Made by a program: the position numbers and the translations under genes. From positions 1,240,001 through 1,304,000 of the forward strand of contig JADIYP010000001.1 of the NCBI GenBank assembly GCA_016705235.1: DNA of 64,000 nucleotides, written 5' to 3'. Shown piece by piece: positions 26,130 to 34,210 of this stretch (position 1 is its first letter; every line of letters starts with the position of its first letter). Under the pieces are notes generated by a model, which worked only from the letters and a program-made list of their open reading frames with translations, was not told where the DNA came from and did no database searches. This stretch comes from Candidatus Leptovillus affinis (lineage in GTDB: Bacteria; Chloroflexota; Anaerolineae; Promineifilales; Promineifilaceae).

Positions 26130-28364
26130 TTACTTGTTTTCTTCGGCCTGATGCCGTGGCGCGGGCTGAGCCAGCGTGCGGGCAATGGGGCGCAAATCCA
26201 TCCACCATTGGGTTTTAGGCCGGACATGCTCGGTGTCCATCAGGCGGGGCAGGTCTTCCACGTTGGTCAGGCGAAAATCGCCGCCGACCAGCCCAATGTA
26301 TGCGCTTTCGGCACGGCCGTCCAAAATCTGCTCCTCTAAATAATCCACACAATCCGAAGCCATGCGCGTAGCCAAAATACGATCATAAGGCGTAGGGTTG
26401 CCTCCTTGCTGCATGTGGCCCAAAATGGCCTGGCGCACATCAAACAAGTCGCTGCCTTCTTCTTCAAACAAGGCGCGCATGAAATCGGTGGAATAGATGT
26501 CGTTCGCGTGTTCGTTGCGAATCATTAACCCGACGCGTTTGCCGCGTTGGAACCCTTCGGTCAGTTGGCTGACGTCTTCCACCAGGTCTTTTAGCGTGAC
26601 GCCTTCCTCGTGAATATAAACGCGCTCCGCGCCGGTGGCCAGGGCGCTCATCAGCGCCAGATAGCCGCAGTAATGGCCCATCACTTCCACCACAAAGGTG
26701 CGCCGGGAGGCTACGGCCGATTGCTTGATTTTGTCGACGGCGTCCACGATGCTGTTTAGGGCCGTGTCTGCGCCCACGCTCAGTTCCGAACCGAGGAGGT
26801 TGTTGTTGATGGTTGCCGGCAGGCAAATCATGGGAATTTTGAAGGCGGGGTAGTTTTCGCGCAGGCGCTGCATCTCGTAGATGGCTTTGTAGCCGGTCCA
26901 GCCGCCAATCACCAGAATGCCTTCTACCTGGTGCTCTTCCAGGTTGCGGGCGATGGCGTACCACTCGCCGCCTTCGGGGGCGGTGCGGTTGGTTCCCAGT
27001 TCCGACCCGCCGCGTGGGGCTAACCCGGATACATCCATCCAATTCAGCTCACGAATTTCGCCGCGAATCAGGCCGCGAAAGCCGCGATTGACGCCCAGCA
27101 TGATGTGCCCTTTGTCGGTTCCCAGGCGCACGGCGGCGCGTACGGCCGTGTTCATTCCCGGCGCTGGGCCGCCCGCATTAAATACGGCTATCCGCAAACG
27201 GCGCTTGCCTTCGACGGGCGGGTGGGGCAGCGCCCGCACCAATGTGCGCAGCGTGCGGAAAGATTTCATGAAGCTGCGGCCGCGCAGTTCCATCGCTTTT
27301 TCGTATTGCCCGGCCGCAACGGCATCGGCGACGGCCTGGGTCACTTCCAGGCATTTGGCCAGCGGGGTGCGCGTGATTTTGTTGCCCTGAATGCCCATGA
27401 CAAACGGTTCGGTGCCGGGTTCGTCGGCCAGTAATTCTTCGACGGCGCGTACGCCGAGTTGGGTGGCCAGGTTGCGGTCGAAGGCGCTGGGCGCGCCGCC
27501 GCGCTGCACGTGTCCCAGCACGGTGATGCGCGCATCTTCGCCCAGACGTTCTTCCAGGACTTCTTTAACATATTGGCTGGTGATGGGGCTGCCGTGCCGG
27601 TCTTGTGCGCCTTCGGCGACGATGACGATGCTGTCGCGACGGCCGTTTTCCCGCCCTTTCGACAGCACTTCACACATTTTGGCTTCCCAATTGTCCAGAT
27701 TCGGCGGCGCTTCGGGAATCAGCACCCAGTCGGCGCCGGTGGCCAACGCCGACATCAAAGCCAGGTAGCCACACCGCCGCCCCATGACCTCGATCACAAA
27801 GCTGCGTTGATGGCTGGCCGCCGTGCTGGTGATGGCGTCTACCGCTTCCACAATGCGATGCAGCGCCGTATCCGCGCCCGTGGTCATGTCGGAGCCGTAC
27901 ATGTCGTTGTCGATGGAGCCGATGATGCCGGCGATGGCTAATTGGGGGTGGGCGACGGCCGTTTCCGGGCTGATGACGCCGGTTTGCAGCAGTTCGTCTA
28001 TCAGGCTGGGCCATTCCTGGTACAGCTTAAATGCGCCGGTCAGGCTGCCGTCGCCGCCGATGCACACCAGTTTGTCGATGCCATTGGCGAGCAGGTTGGC
28101 TACGGCGCGCAGACGGCCGGGCCGTTCGCGAAATTCCAGACAACGCGCTGAGCCAATGATGGTGCCGCCTTGCTGCAAAATACCGCCGACCTCGTTCCAG
28201 CTTAACGGCCGTATATTGCGGCCGCCATCGACCATGCCCTGGTAGCCTTCATAAATTGCATATGCTTCTGCCCCGCGATCCAGGGCTGTTCGCACTACGG
28301 CACGCACGGCAGCGTTCATGCCTTGCGCATCGCCGCCGCTCGTGAAAACGCCTATTCGTTTCAT
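26130..28364 (-). CDS. Tandem-duplicated (eukaryotic-like) 6-phosphofructokinase
   Basis: 744 residues made of two fused PFK domains. I start at ATG 28364 behind AAGGAAGAAG. The N-half has FTSGGDAQGMN, GGDGS at 103-107 and IIGSIDND (147-154), an ATP-type catalytic site, then SHQRSFVIEVMGRRCGYLAL. The C-half, starting near residue 360 (FNAGGPAPGMNTAVRAAV), has GGWTG instead of GGDG and LPATINNN instead of TIDND, so it is probably non-catalytic, while GADTALNSIVDAVDKIKQSA and EVMGHYCGYLAL remain. This catalytic N-half plus degenerate C-half is the arrangement of animal and fungal PFK-1, and the motifs resemble the human enzyme closely from memory. First of three PFK genes. Confidence 0.9.
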   Translation of the reverse strand: MKRIGVFTSGGDAQGMNAAVRAVVRTALDRGAEAYAIYEGYQGMVDGGRNIRPLSWNEVGGILQQGGTIIGSARCLEFRERPGRLRAVANLLANGIDKLVCIGGDGSLTGAFKLYQEWPSLIDELLQTGVISPETAVAHPQLAIAGIIGSIDNDMYGSDMTTGADTALHRIVEAVDAITSTAASHQRSFVIEVMGRRCGYLALMSALATGADWVLIPEAPPNLDNWEAKMCEVLSKGRENGRRDSIVIVAEGAQDRHGSPITSQYVKEVLEERLGEDARITVLGHVQRGGAPSAFDRNLATQLGVRAVEELLADEPGTEPFVMGIQGNKITRTPLAKCLEVTQAVADAVAAGQYEKAMELRGRSFMKSFRTLRTLVRALPHPPVEGKRRLRIAVFNAGGPAPGMNTAVRAAVRLGTDKGHIMLGVNRGFRGLIRGEIRELNWMDVSGLAPRGGSELGTNRTAPEGGEWYAIARNLEEHQVEGILVIGGWTGYKAIYEMQRLRENYPAFKIPMICLPATINNNLLGSELSVGADTALNSIVDAVDKIKQSAVASRRTFVVEVMGHYCGYLALMSALATGAERVYIHEEGVTLKDLVEDVSQLTEGFQRGKRVGLMIRNEHANDIYSTDFMRALFEEEGSDLFDVRQAILGHMQQGGNPTPYDRILATRMASDCVDYLEEQILDGRAESAYIGLVGGDFRLTNVEDLPRLMDTEHVRPKTQWWMDLRPIARTLAQPAPRHQAEENK

Positions 28365-28775
28365 GTCTTCTTCCTTGTTAATGTTTGCAAATAGCGGCGC
28401 TGGCGGCAAAGAGGAAACGAAGCGTACCGTAAATCCCCTCGCCGACGGAGCCGTGACAAATGGTAATCTTAAGGTCCTGTAGACCGGTAGAAAACGGTGG
28501 GAATTTGTGGTAGGAAAAAGCAGGAACCGTTTTAAACGGCCTACCCTCAATACTACTATTTTCGGGCTGTTACGCAACTTTTTTGTGCCCGCTCGCGGCG
28601 AAGGATGGGAAGATTGCCTGATTGTGAAGCTGTTTGGGTTTCGTGGGGGATGTGGGGGGGATGCGTGATGCGTGATGCGTGATGCGTAACCCAGAAACCA
28701 TCACGCATTACGTCCCACGCATCACGTTATGTTGGGCACAGCTCTTGAATGATCAGAGGGACGGTAGGGGAAAGG
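28365..28775. other. Intergenic region upstream of the PFK cluster
   Basis: No ORF supported. On the minus strand a weak promoter can be drawn (TTGCGT at 28577-28572, TAGTAT at 28555-28550, 16-bp spacing), followed by a possible structured leader in which GGTAGG (near 28545) and CCTACC (near 28510) enclose a CCGTTTTAAACGG palindrome. Direct repeats GTGGGAATTT/GTGGTAGGAA lie at about 28497-28516. A GCGTGAT tandem-unit hairpin (GCGTGAT x4 against inverted copies) occupies 28660-28726. Confidence 0.4.
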
Positions 28776-29279
28776 TTAGTTACGGCCGTTTCCCCCGGCA
28801 GGCACGGCCGTTGGCGCAGGCACATCGGGTACGTTTTCCGCGCCGGTGGCCGCCGAATACTGCGACCCGCCGGAAACCCAACAGGATGTCCCGTCGGCCA
28901 GCGGCGGGCATTGGATGCGCCACCAACCGGTGGCCGCGTGCCGCCCGATGATGACGGCCGTCTCGCCTTTGGTTAAAAAGCCAACCCGCGTAAATTGCAC
29001 GCCGGGGCCGCTGCGGATGTTTAAATCGACCAACATGCGTACGGTTGGGGCGCCGTTGGGGTTGGCCGGGGCAACGGCCGTGCCCGTTGCCGGCGCGCTT
29101 TGTCCGGGCAGGGTTACGGTTGGCGCGATATTCAGACCGGATGGCGTGGGAAGAACGGCCGTGCCTCCCGGCGGCGGCAGCAGCAACCCCGGCTTTGGCT
29201 CGCCCGCAAACGCATTGCAGGCCAACGAAACCAATACCAGCAAACCTACCAATACCCCTATCGCCCTATGACGCGGCAT
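28776..29279 (-). CDS. SH3-domain lipoprotein
   Basis: 167 residues. Start at 29279, giving a signal peptide MPRHRAIGVLVGLLVLVSLAC with the lipobox Leu-Ala-Cys, then a low-complexity Pro/Thr/Ala linker with several ACGGCCGT-encoded Thr-Ala-Val triplets, then a bacterial SH3 (SH3b) domain (about 85-140: DLNIRSGPGVQFTRVGFLTKGE, VIIGRHAATGWWRIQC). The domain usually binds cell-wall peptide. A longer in-frame ORF upstream runs through a hairpin repeat and is not accepted. Confidence 0.78.
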   Translation of the reverse strand: MPRHRAIGVLVGLLVLVSLACNAFAGEPKPGLLLPPPGGTAVLPTPSGLNIAPTVTLPGQSAPATGTAVAPANPNGAPTVRMLVDLNIRSGPGVQFTRVGFLTKGETAVIIGRHAATGWWRIQCPPLADGTSCWVSGGSQYSAATGAENVPDVPAPTAVPAGGNGRN

Positions 29280-29369
29280 AAACCCTCCAAATTCTCCGTT
29301 GGGATTCGTCGCTAATGGACAAATGCGCAAACGACGGTAACAGTTTAAAATAGAATCGTGTAAGTATAC

Positions 29370-29430
29370 AGACCCCAAGGGTTTGGTACCCCAATAATCC
29401 AAATTTTCAGAAGCAAACCCTTGGGGTCTT
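29370..29430. repeat. GACCCCAAGGG hairpin repeat
   Basis: AGACCCCAAGGGTTTGGTACC, loop CCAATAATCCAAATT, right arm GCAAACCCTTGGGGTCTT. The flanks ATACAG on the left and TTGCCAGA on the right are also found at 60719-60780, so the mobile unit may be somewhat longer than the hairpin. It lies between a divergent lipoprotein and the ubiD-family gene. Confidence 0.85.
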
Positions 29431-29499
29431 GCCAGAATGATACCTGATTGACAAGTGTATGCGATACGGCCGTTTTGCGGCCATCGAGAGAAAACCAAC

Positions 29500-30816
29500 A
29501 TGAGTTTCCGCACATTTTTAGAGCAGGCTGCCCACAGCGGCGACCTTATCACCATCGACAAACCCATCAACACCACCTTTGAATTGGCCAACGTCGCCCA
29601 TGCCCTGGAAGGACGGCCCGTTCTGTTTAATCACCCAGATGGTTATCCGGGCTGGCGTGTGTGTGCCGGACCTTGCTCCGACCGCCGCTACTTTGCCATG
29701 AGTTTGGGCGTTCCCCTGAACCAGCTTACCCACCACCTGGCCCAGGCGTTAGAAAACCCTGTGCCCCCGCCGATGGTCGAATCGGCCCCTTGCCAGGAAG
29801 TTATCGCGGAAGCTGTTAACCTGGATGAACTGCCAATTTTGCTGCACCTGCCGCAAGACGCCGGGCATTACATCGCCAGTGCGGTGGTCATAACCAAAGA
29901 CCCGGAGTTGGGACGCAATATGTGTTACCATCGGCTGCTGCGGCTGGATGAGAAGCATTTTGCCGCGCGCATTGTGGAGCGGCGCGGCACGCACACGGCG
30001 ATGAGCAAAACAGCCGGCGATTTGCCGGTGGCCATCTGCATTGGCGTTTCTTTGGCAACGCACCTGGCGGCTTCGATGTCGCCGCCGCCGGGCGTGGATG
30101 AATTGTCGGTGGCCAATGCGCTCTCGCCCACGCCGCTGGTGAAGTGCCTGACAAGCGACCTGGAAGTGCCGGCCGATGCGGAAATTGTGCTGGAGGGGCG
30201 CATCACCCACCGGCGCGTGAGCGAAGGGCCGTTTATGGACCTGACGGAGACGATGGATATTGTGCGCGAGCAGCCGGTGATTGAAATTGACGTGATGACC
30301 CATCGCCGGGAGCCGATTTTTCATGCGCTGCTGCCGGGCGGGTTGGAGCATAAGTTGTTGATGGGCATGCCCCGCGAACCCACTATTTTTAATGAGGTGA
30401 ATAAGGTGACACGCTGCACCGGGGCGGTGATTACGCCGGGTGGGGCGTCGTGGCTGCACGCGGTGGTGCAGATTGAGAAGCAGGGGCCGGATGACGGCCG
30501 TTTAGCCATTGCCGCCGCTTTTCGTGGACATGGTTCGCTAAAACACGTCTGGGTGGTGGACACCGATGTGGACATCTATGATCCGATGCAGGTAGAATGG
30601 GCTGTAGCTACCCGCTTCCAGGCCGACCAGGATCTCGTTGTCCTGAGTAATCAGCCGGGCAGCTCGTTGGACCCTTCCGGGCTGCATGTGCCGGGGCAAA
30701 AAAGCCTGACGGCCAAGATGGGGCTGGACTGCACGATTCCCTGGGGAGCCGATAAAGGCAAGTATGTACGCGGGGAATACGGCCGTGTCAATCTGCAAGA
30801 TTATGTTAATTTATAA
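29500..30816 (+). CDS. UbiD-family decarboxylase
   Basis: 438-residue member of the prenylated-FMN-dependent (de)carboxylase family. The N-terminal SFRTFLEQAAHSGDLITIDKP, the middle VVITKDPELGRNMCYHRL (cofactor-domain region) and the C-terminal LPGGLEHKLLMGMPREP are family features. Substrates in the family range from octaprenyl-hydroxybenzoate and aromatic acids to anhydromevalonate phosphate in archaea. Length is shorter than E. coli UbiD (about 497) and closer to archaeal forms. No ubiX is in view. Start at ATG 29500 lacks a strong Shine-Dalgarno. An aconitase-X gene that could form an archaeal-type mevalonate pair lies 3.4 kb downstream. Confidence 0.85.
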   Translation: MSFRTFLEQAAHSGDLITIDKPINTTFELANVAHALEGRPVLFNHPDGYPGWRVCAGPCSDRRYFAMSLGVPLNQLTHHLAQALENPVPPPMVESAPCQEVIAEAVNLDELPILLHLPQDAGHYIASAVVITKDPELGRNMCYHRLLRLDEKHFAARIVERRGTHTAMSKTAGDLPVAICIGVSLATHLAASMSPPPGVDELSVANALSPTPLVKCLTSDLEVPADAEIVLEGRITHRRVSEGPFMDLTETMDIVREQPVIEIDVMTHRREPIFHALLPGGLEHKLLMGMPREPTIFNEVNKVTRCTGAVITPGGASWLHAVVQIEKQGPDDGRLAIAAAFRGHGSLKHVWVVDTDVDIYDPMQVEWAVATRFQADQDLVVLSNQPGSSLDPSGLHVPGQKSLTAKMGLDCTIPWGADKGKYVRGEYGRVNLQDYVNL

Positions 30817-30835
30817 CCAAAAGGCATCCACTTTT

Positions 30836-30929
30836 CTAGCAGTTTGTCGGAAAGTACCCGGAGCCGCGGTTTCTTACCGCGTCTTCCAGGGGGACCCGGC
30901 AAAAAAGGGGTTCTCCGACAGACTGCTAG
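30836..30929. repeat. CTAGCAG-ended MITE-like repeat, copy 3 (inverted)
   Basis: About 94 bp in opposite orientation to the copies at 14508 and 23272: CTAGCAGTTTGTCGGAAAGT at the left, TTCTCCGACAGACTGCTAG at the right, with the central GGGTAAGGATACCCC region shortened. It lies between ubiD and the antiporter; an ORF through it extends the antiporter frame artificially. Confidence 0.7.
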
Positions 30930-30954
30930 CCATCAACTATCAGAAATAAACCAC

Positions 30955-32580
30955 ATGCAATTACTACAACTGTTTGCCCAAGAAAGTGAATTGATCCGTC
31001 AGGAGATAGGGCTGGTCTTTTTGCTCGCTATTGCGGCGCTGGTGGCCATCATCATCCGGCGTTTCCGGTTTCCCTACACCGTCGCCCTGGTGTTGGTCGG
31101 GCTGGCGCTCTCCTTTGTGCCCAACTTCCTGCCCTTCCACGTCAGCAGCGACATTATTCTGGCCCTGCTTGTGCCGCCGCTCCTTTTTGAAGCCACGCTG
31201 CACATCAAATGGAAAAGCTTGCGCGACGATTTTGTCATCATCACCATCATGGCTGTCGGCGGCACGTTGATCGGCACAGTAATAGTGGGGGAAATTATCA
31301 CCTGGGTGCTAAACATTCCGGTCCTGGCGGCCTTTGCTTTTGGCGCGCTCATCTCGGCGACCGACCCTGTGGCGGTTATTTCCTTTTTCCGCAGCCTGGG
31401 CGTGAGCAAGCGGTTGGCCATTTTGGTGGAAGGCGAAAGTTTGTTCAACGACGGCGCGGCCATCGTCATCTTTAATTTGATGATTGGTCTGGCCATTACC
31501 GGGGTTCAGAGTTTTAGCCTGACAAACACGATTATTGAATTTTTGCGGGTTTCCCTTGGCGGGGTTGCCGTTGGGCTGACGTTGGGTTATGTGGTTTCTT
31601 ACATCATCCTCAAAAACGTCGACGACCACCTGATTGAAACGACAACTACGGTGGCGCTGGCTTTTGGCTCGTATGTCATGGCTGAGGAGCTGCATGTGAG
31701 TGGCATTTTGGCGGTGGTAGCCGCCGGGTTGATTGTGGGCAATATCGGGATGCAGAACACGTCGCCGACGACGCGCCTGACATTGGATAATTTTTGGGAA
31801 TTTTCGGCCTTTGTGGTGAACTCGCTGGTTTTTTTGTTGATCGGCCTGGAAATTCAAATTACGCAGATGCGGCCGTATCTGGTTCCGATTATTGTGGCGG
31901 TGGCGGCCGTGTTGTTGAGCCGGGTGTTTATTGCTTATGGGTTTACGGCCGTTCACAACAAACTTACCCCTAAAACCCGCGCCATCTCCATGCCTTTTCA
32001 ACACGTCATCTACTGGGGTGGCCTGCGCGGCGCCATCAGTTTGGCCCTGGCCCTCACCCTTACCGGCAATGTCTTTGGCCGCGACCTCTCCAATGAGATT
32101 CGTGTGATGACTTTTGGCGTGGTACTCTTTACCTTGTTGGTGCAAGGCATCACCATCGAAAAGCTTATCAAACGATTGGGCCTGGCCGTAAAACCCGCCC
32201 ACTGGATTCAGCAGCAGCAGCTTCAGGCGCACATCTACGCCAAACGAGCCGGCAAACGCGAATTGGATCGCCTCCACGATGTGGATATTCTGTTCCCGGA
32301 AATTTGGGAAGCTATGAGCAATATCTATGACGAAGAAATCCGCAGCGCCAAAAACGCGCTAAGTGAACACCTGCAAGATTATCCGGAACTGGAGCAAGAT
32401 ATGTTTTTACAGGCCCGCGAAGATGTGCTGAAGGCCGAACGCGCGGCGCTCAGTGTGGCGGCTCGCCAGGGGTTCATTTCTGATGATTTGCTGCAAGATT
32501 TGGGCAAAGAAACAGATAACCATCTGGCTGCCCTGGAAATAATCAAGCGCAGCCGCAGCCTGAAAGATGAAAAAGAGTAA
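30955..32580 (+). CDS. Na+/H+ antiporter, CPA1 family
   Basis: 541 residues with about 12 membrane segments in the first 425 and a cytoplasmic helical tail. The signature FGALISATDPVAVISFFRSLGVSKRL and the following EGESLFNDGAAIV with the Asn-Asp pair are those of the NhaP/NHE-type CPA1 exchangers. Re-entrant WGGLRGAISLALAL is also typical. The C-terminal tail (about 440-541) is charged, helical and probably regulatory. Start at ATG 30955; the upstream extension is translated MITE. UspA and MscS genes follow, suggesting an ion/osmotic stress group. Confidence 0.92.
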   Translation: MQLLQLFAQESELIRQEIGLVFLLAIAALVAIIIRRFRFPYTVALVLVGLALSFVPNFLPFHVSSDIILALLVPPLLFEATLHIKWKSLRDDFVIITIMAVGGTLIGTVIVGEIITWVLNIPVLAAFAFGALISATDPVAVISFFRSLGVSKRLAILVEGESLFNDGAAIVIFNLMIGLAITGVQSFSLTNTIIEFLRVSLGGVAVGLTLGYVVSYIILKNVDDHLIETTTTVALAFGSYVMAEELHVSGILAVVAAGLIVGNIGMQNTSPTTRLTLDNFWEFSAFVVNSLVFLLIGLEIQITQMRPYLVPIIVAVAAVLLSRVFIAYGFTAVHNKLTPKTRAISMPFQHVIYWGGLRGAISLALALTLTGNVFGRDLSNEIRVMTFGVVLFTLLVQGITIEKLIKRLGLAVKPAHWIQQQQLQAHIYAKRAGKRELDRLHDVDILFPEIWEAMSNIYDEEIRSAKNALSEHLQDYPELEQDMFLQAREDVLKAERAALSVAARQGFISDDLLQDLGKETDNHLAALEIIKRSRSLKDEKE

Positions 32581-32674
32581 CATCTATCCAGGCCCCAATA
32601 GTTTGGTTTGCCCTTCAGTAGCGCCTGATGAGGCGCAAAATGCTCAGGCTCCTGCATAGGTCCGCAAAACCATC

Positions 32675-33166
32675 ATGAACCAATCGGGAAACATGCTCAT
32701 GAAATGTATTGTATGTGCCACAAGAGGCGGCGAAGGCAGCCGCGCCGCCCAGATGGCGGCAATTCGCCAGGCGCGCCGCACCGGCAAACCGCTGGTTTTT
32801 TTATACGTTACCGACCCTTACAGCATGGGCGACGTGGACGAACTGCTGCTGCCCGCGCTGCGCGCAGAATTGAACTGGCTGGGTCGCACCTTGCTGCAAG
32901 TCGCCAAACAACGCGCCGAATCGGCCGGGCTTTTGTCGCATGTGGAAATCCGCGAGGGGCGTGTCCAGGAGGAAATCGGTCATTTTTTACGCGCTTCGGA
33001 TGCGGAACTGCTTATTTTGGGCGCGCCGCGCGGGGCGACGGCTAATATCTTTGGCGATGATGCGGTGGAGCAATTTGCCCACGCCATTCAAAGTGAAACG
33101 GGTATCGAAGTCATGGTGGTTCGTCCGGAATTGCATGAGGCTACTGGTTTCGGGAAGGAATCGTAA
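32675..33166 (+). CDS. Universal stress protein (UspA family)
   Basis: 163 residues from ATG 32675; in-frame ATGs at 32693 and 32699 are also possible, the last giving the classical beginning MKCIVCATRGG. The fold has an alternating beta-alpha pattern, with LVFLYVTDPYS, EIREGRVQEEIGHFLRASDAELLILGAPRG as the nucleotide-binding region (G-x2-G-x9-G(S/T)-like, here degenerate). It ends nine bases before MscS, so both are probably co-transcribed. Confidence 0.85.
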   Translation: MNQSGNMLMKCIVCATRGGEGSRAAQMAAIRQARRTGKPLVFLYVTDPYSMGDVDELLLPALRAELNWLGRTLLQVAKQRAESAGLLSHVEIREGRVQEEIGHFLRASDAELLILGAPRGATANIFGDDAVEQFAHAIQSETGIEVMVVRPELHEATGFGKES

Positions 33167-33175
33167 CAGGCGTCT

Positions 33176-34132
33176 ATGTTCGAGAGTTTACAAACATTTT
33201 TACAGGCTCAATTCCAGGTCAGTCCGGAGACGCAAGACAAAATCTTTGCCACCATACTCATCTTCTTGCTGACGATGCTGCTGCGATGGCTGTCTTTTCG
33301 CTACGTTAACCAACGTTTTCATGATTCGACGCGCGCCCTCTACAGTTGGCGCAAAGCTGTGGATTACACGGCTTTTATTCTGGGGATGATTTTGATTGGG
33401 CGCATCTGGCTGGCGGGTATTCAGTCGATGCTGACGTATCTGGGTATTTTGTCGGCCGGTCTGGCAATTGCCTTGCAAGACATGATCAGCAATCTGGCTG
33501 GCTGGGTGTTTATTGTGACTCGACGGCCGTTTGCCGTTGGCGACCGTCTGGAAGTAGGCGAGTTCTCTGGCGACGTGATCGACATTCGCCTGTTCGAGTT
33601 TAGCATGTTGGAAGTTGGCGGCCGTATCGACGCCGAACAAAGCACCGGCCGTATTTTGCATGTGCCAAACGGCCGTGTCTTCACCGACATTCTCGCCAAC
33701 TACAGCCAGGGCCTCCCCTTCATCTGGAACGAAATCCCCATCCTGGTCACCTATGAAAGCGATTGGGAAAAAGCCAAAGCCATCCTGACTGAAGTGATCA
33801 ACACTTATGCCCCGCAGGTAGACCGACACCAACTCAAACAACGTCAGGTGAAAGGTATGCGTTTTGTCATCTCCTACACCAACATTGCGCCGGCCGTTTA
33901 TACCCAAATTGCCAGCAGCGGCGTGCTGTTAACCCTGCGTTATCTGGTGCAGCCGCGCCAACGCCGCGACAGCGAGCAGGTGATTCACGAAGCCATCTTG
34001 CGCGCCTTCCAGCCGCACGAAGACATCGACTTCGCCTACGAAACGCAGCGCGAGTATATTCATTATCAGGAAAAGAAACGGCCGTCCTACACCCCACCCT
34101 CGGCCACCTTTAACCAGGAGGAGAGAGATTGA
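33176..34132 (+). CDS. mscS: Small-conductance mechanosensitive channel (MscS family)
   Basis: 318 residues: three membrane helices (about 22-40, 62-82, 86-112), the pore-lining helix with Gly/Ala pattern (GILSAGLAIALQDMISNLAGWVFI), then the beta domain with RRPFAVGDRLEVGEFSGDVIDI and PNGRVFTDILANYS, and a C-terminal alpha/beta part. It releases solutes on hypo-osmotic shock. Three ACGGCCGT or near-identical copies lie in the beta domain and encode RRPF and NGR. Confidence 0.9.
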   Translation: MFESLQTFLQAQFQVSPETQDKIFATILIFLLTMLLRWLSFRYVNQRFHDSTRALYSWRKAVDYTAFILGMILIGRIWLAGIQSMLTYLGILSAGLAIALQDMISNLAGWVFIVTRRPFAVGDRLEVGEFSGDVIDIRLFEFSMLEVGGRIDAEQSTGRILHVPNGRVFTDILANYSQGLPFIWNEIPILVTYESDWEKAKAILTEVINTYAPQVDRHQLKQRQVKGMRFVISYTNIAPAVYTQIASSGVLLTLRYLVQPRQRRDSEQVIHEAILRAFQPHEDIDFAYETQREYIHYQEKKRPSYTPPSATFNQEERD

Positions 34133-34166
34133 CGATTTTTTTCGATTGTGCTAATGAGATACTCCT

Positions 34167-34193
34167 AAATCGCAAATCGCAAATCGCAAATCT
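34167..34193. repeat. AAATCGC tandem units upstream of aconitase X
   Basis: AAATCGC repeated three times, then AAATCTCC; a single arm without the inverted partner seen in other tandem-unit hairpins of this window. It ends 17 bases before the start codon. Confidence 0.5.
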
Positions 34194-34210
34194 CCCAACG
34201 GAATAAAATT

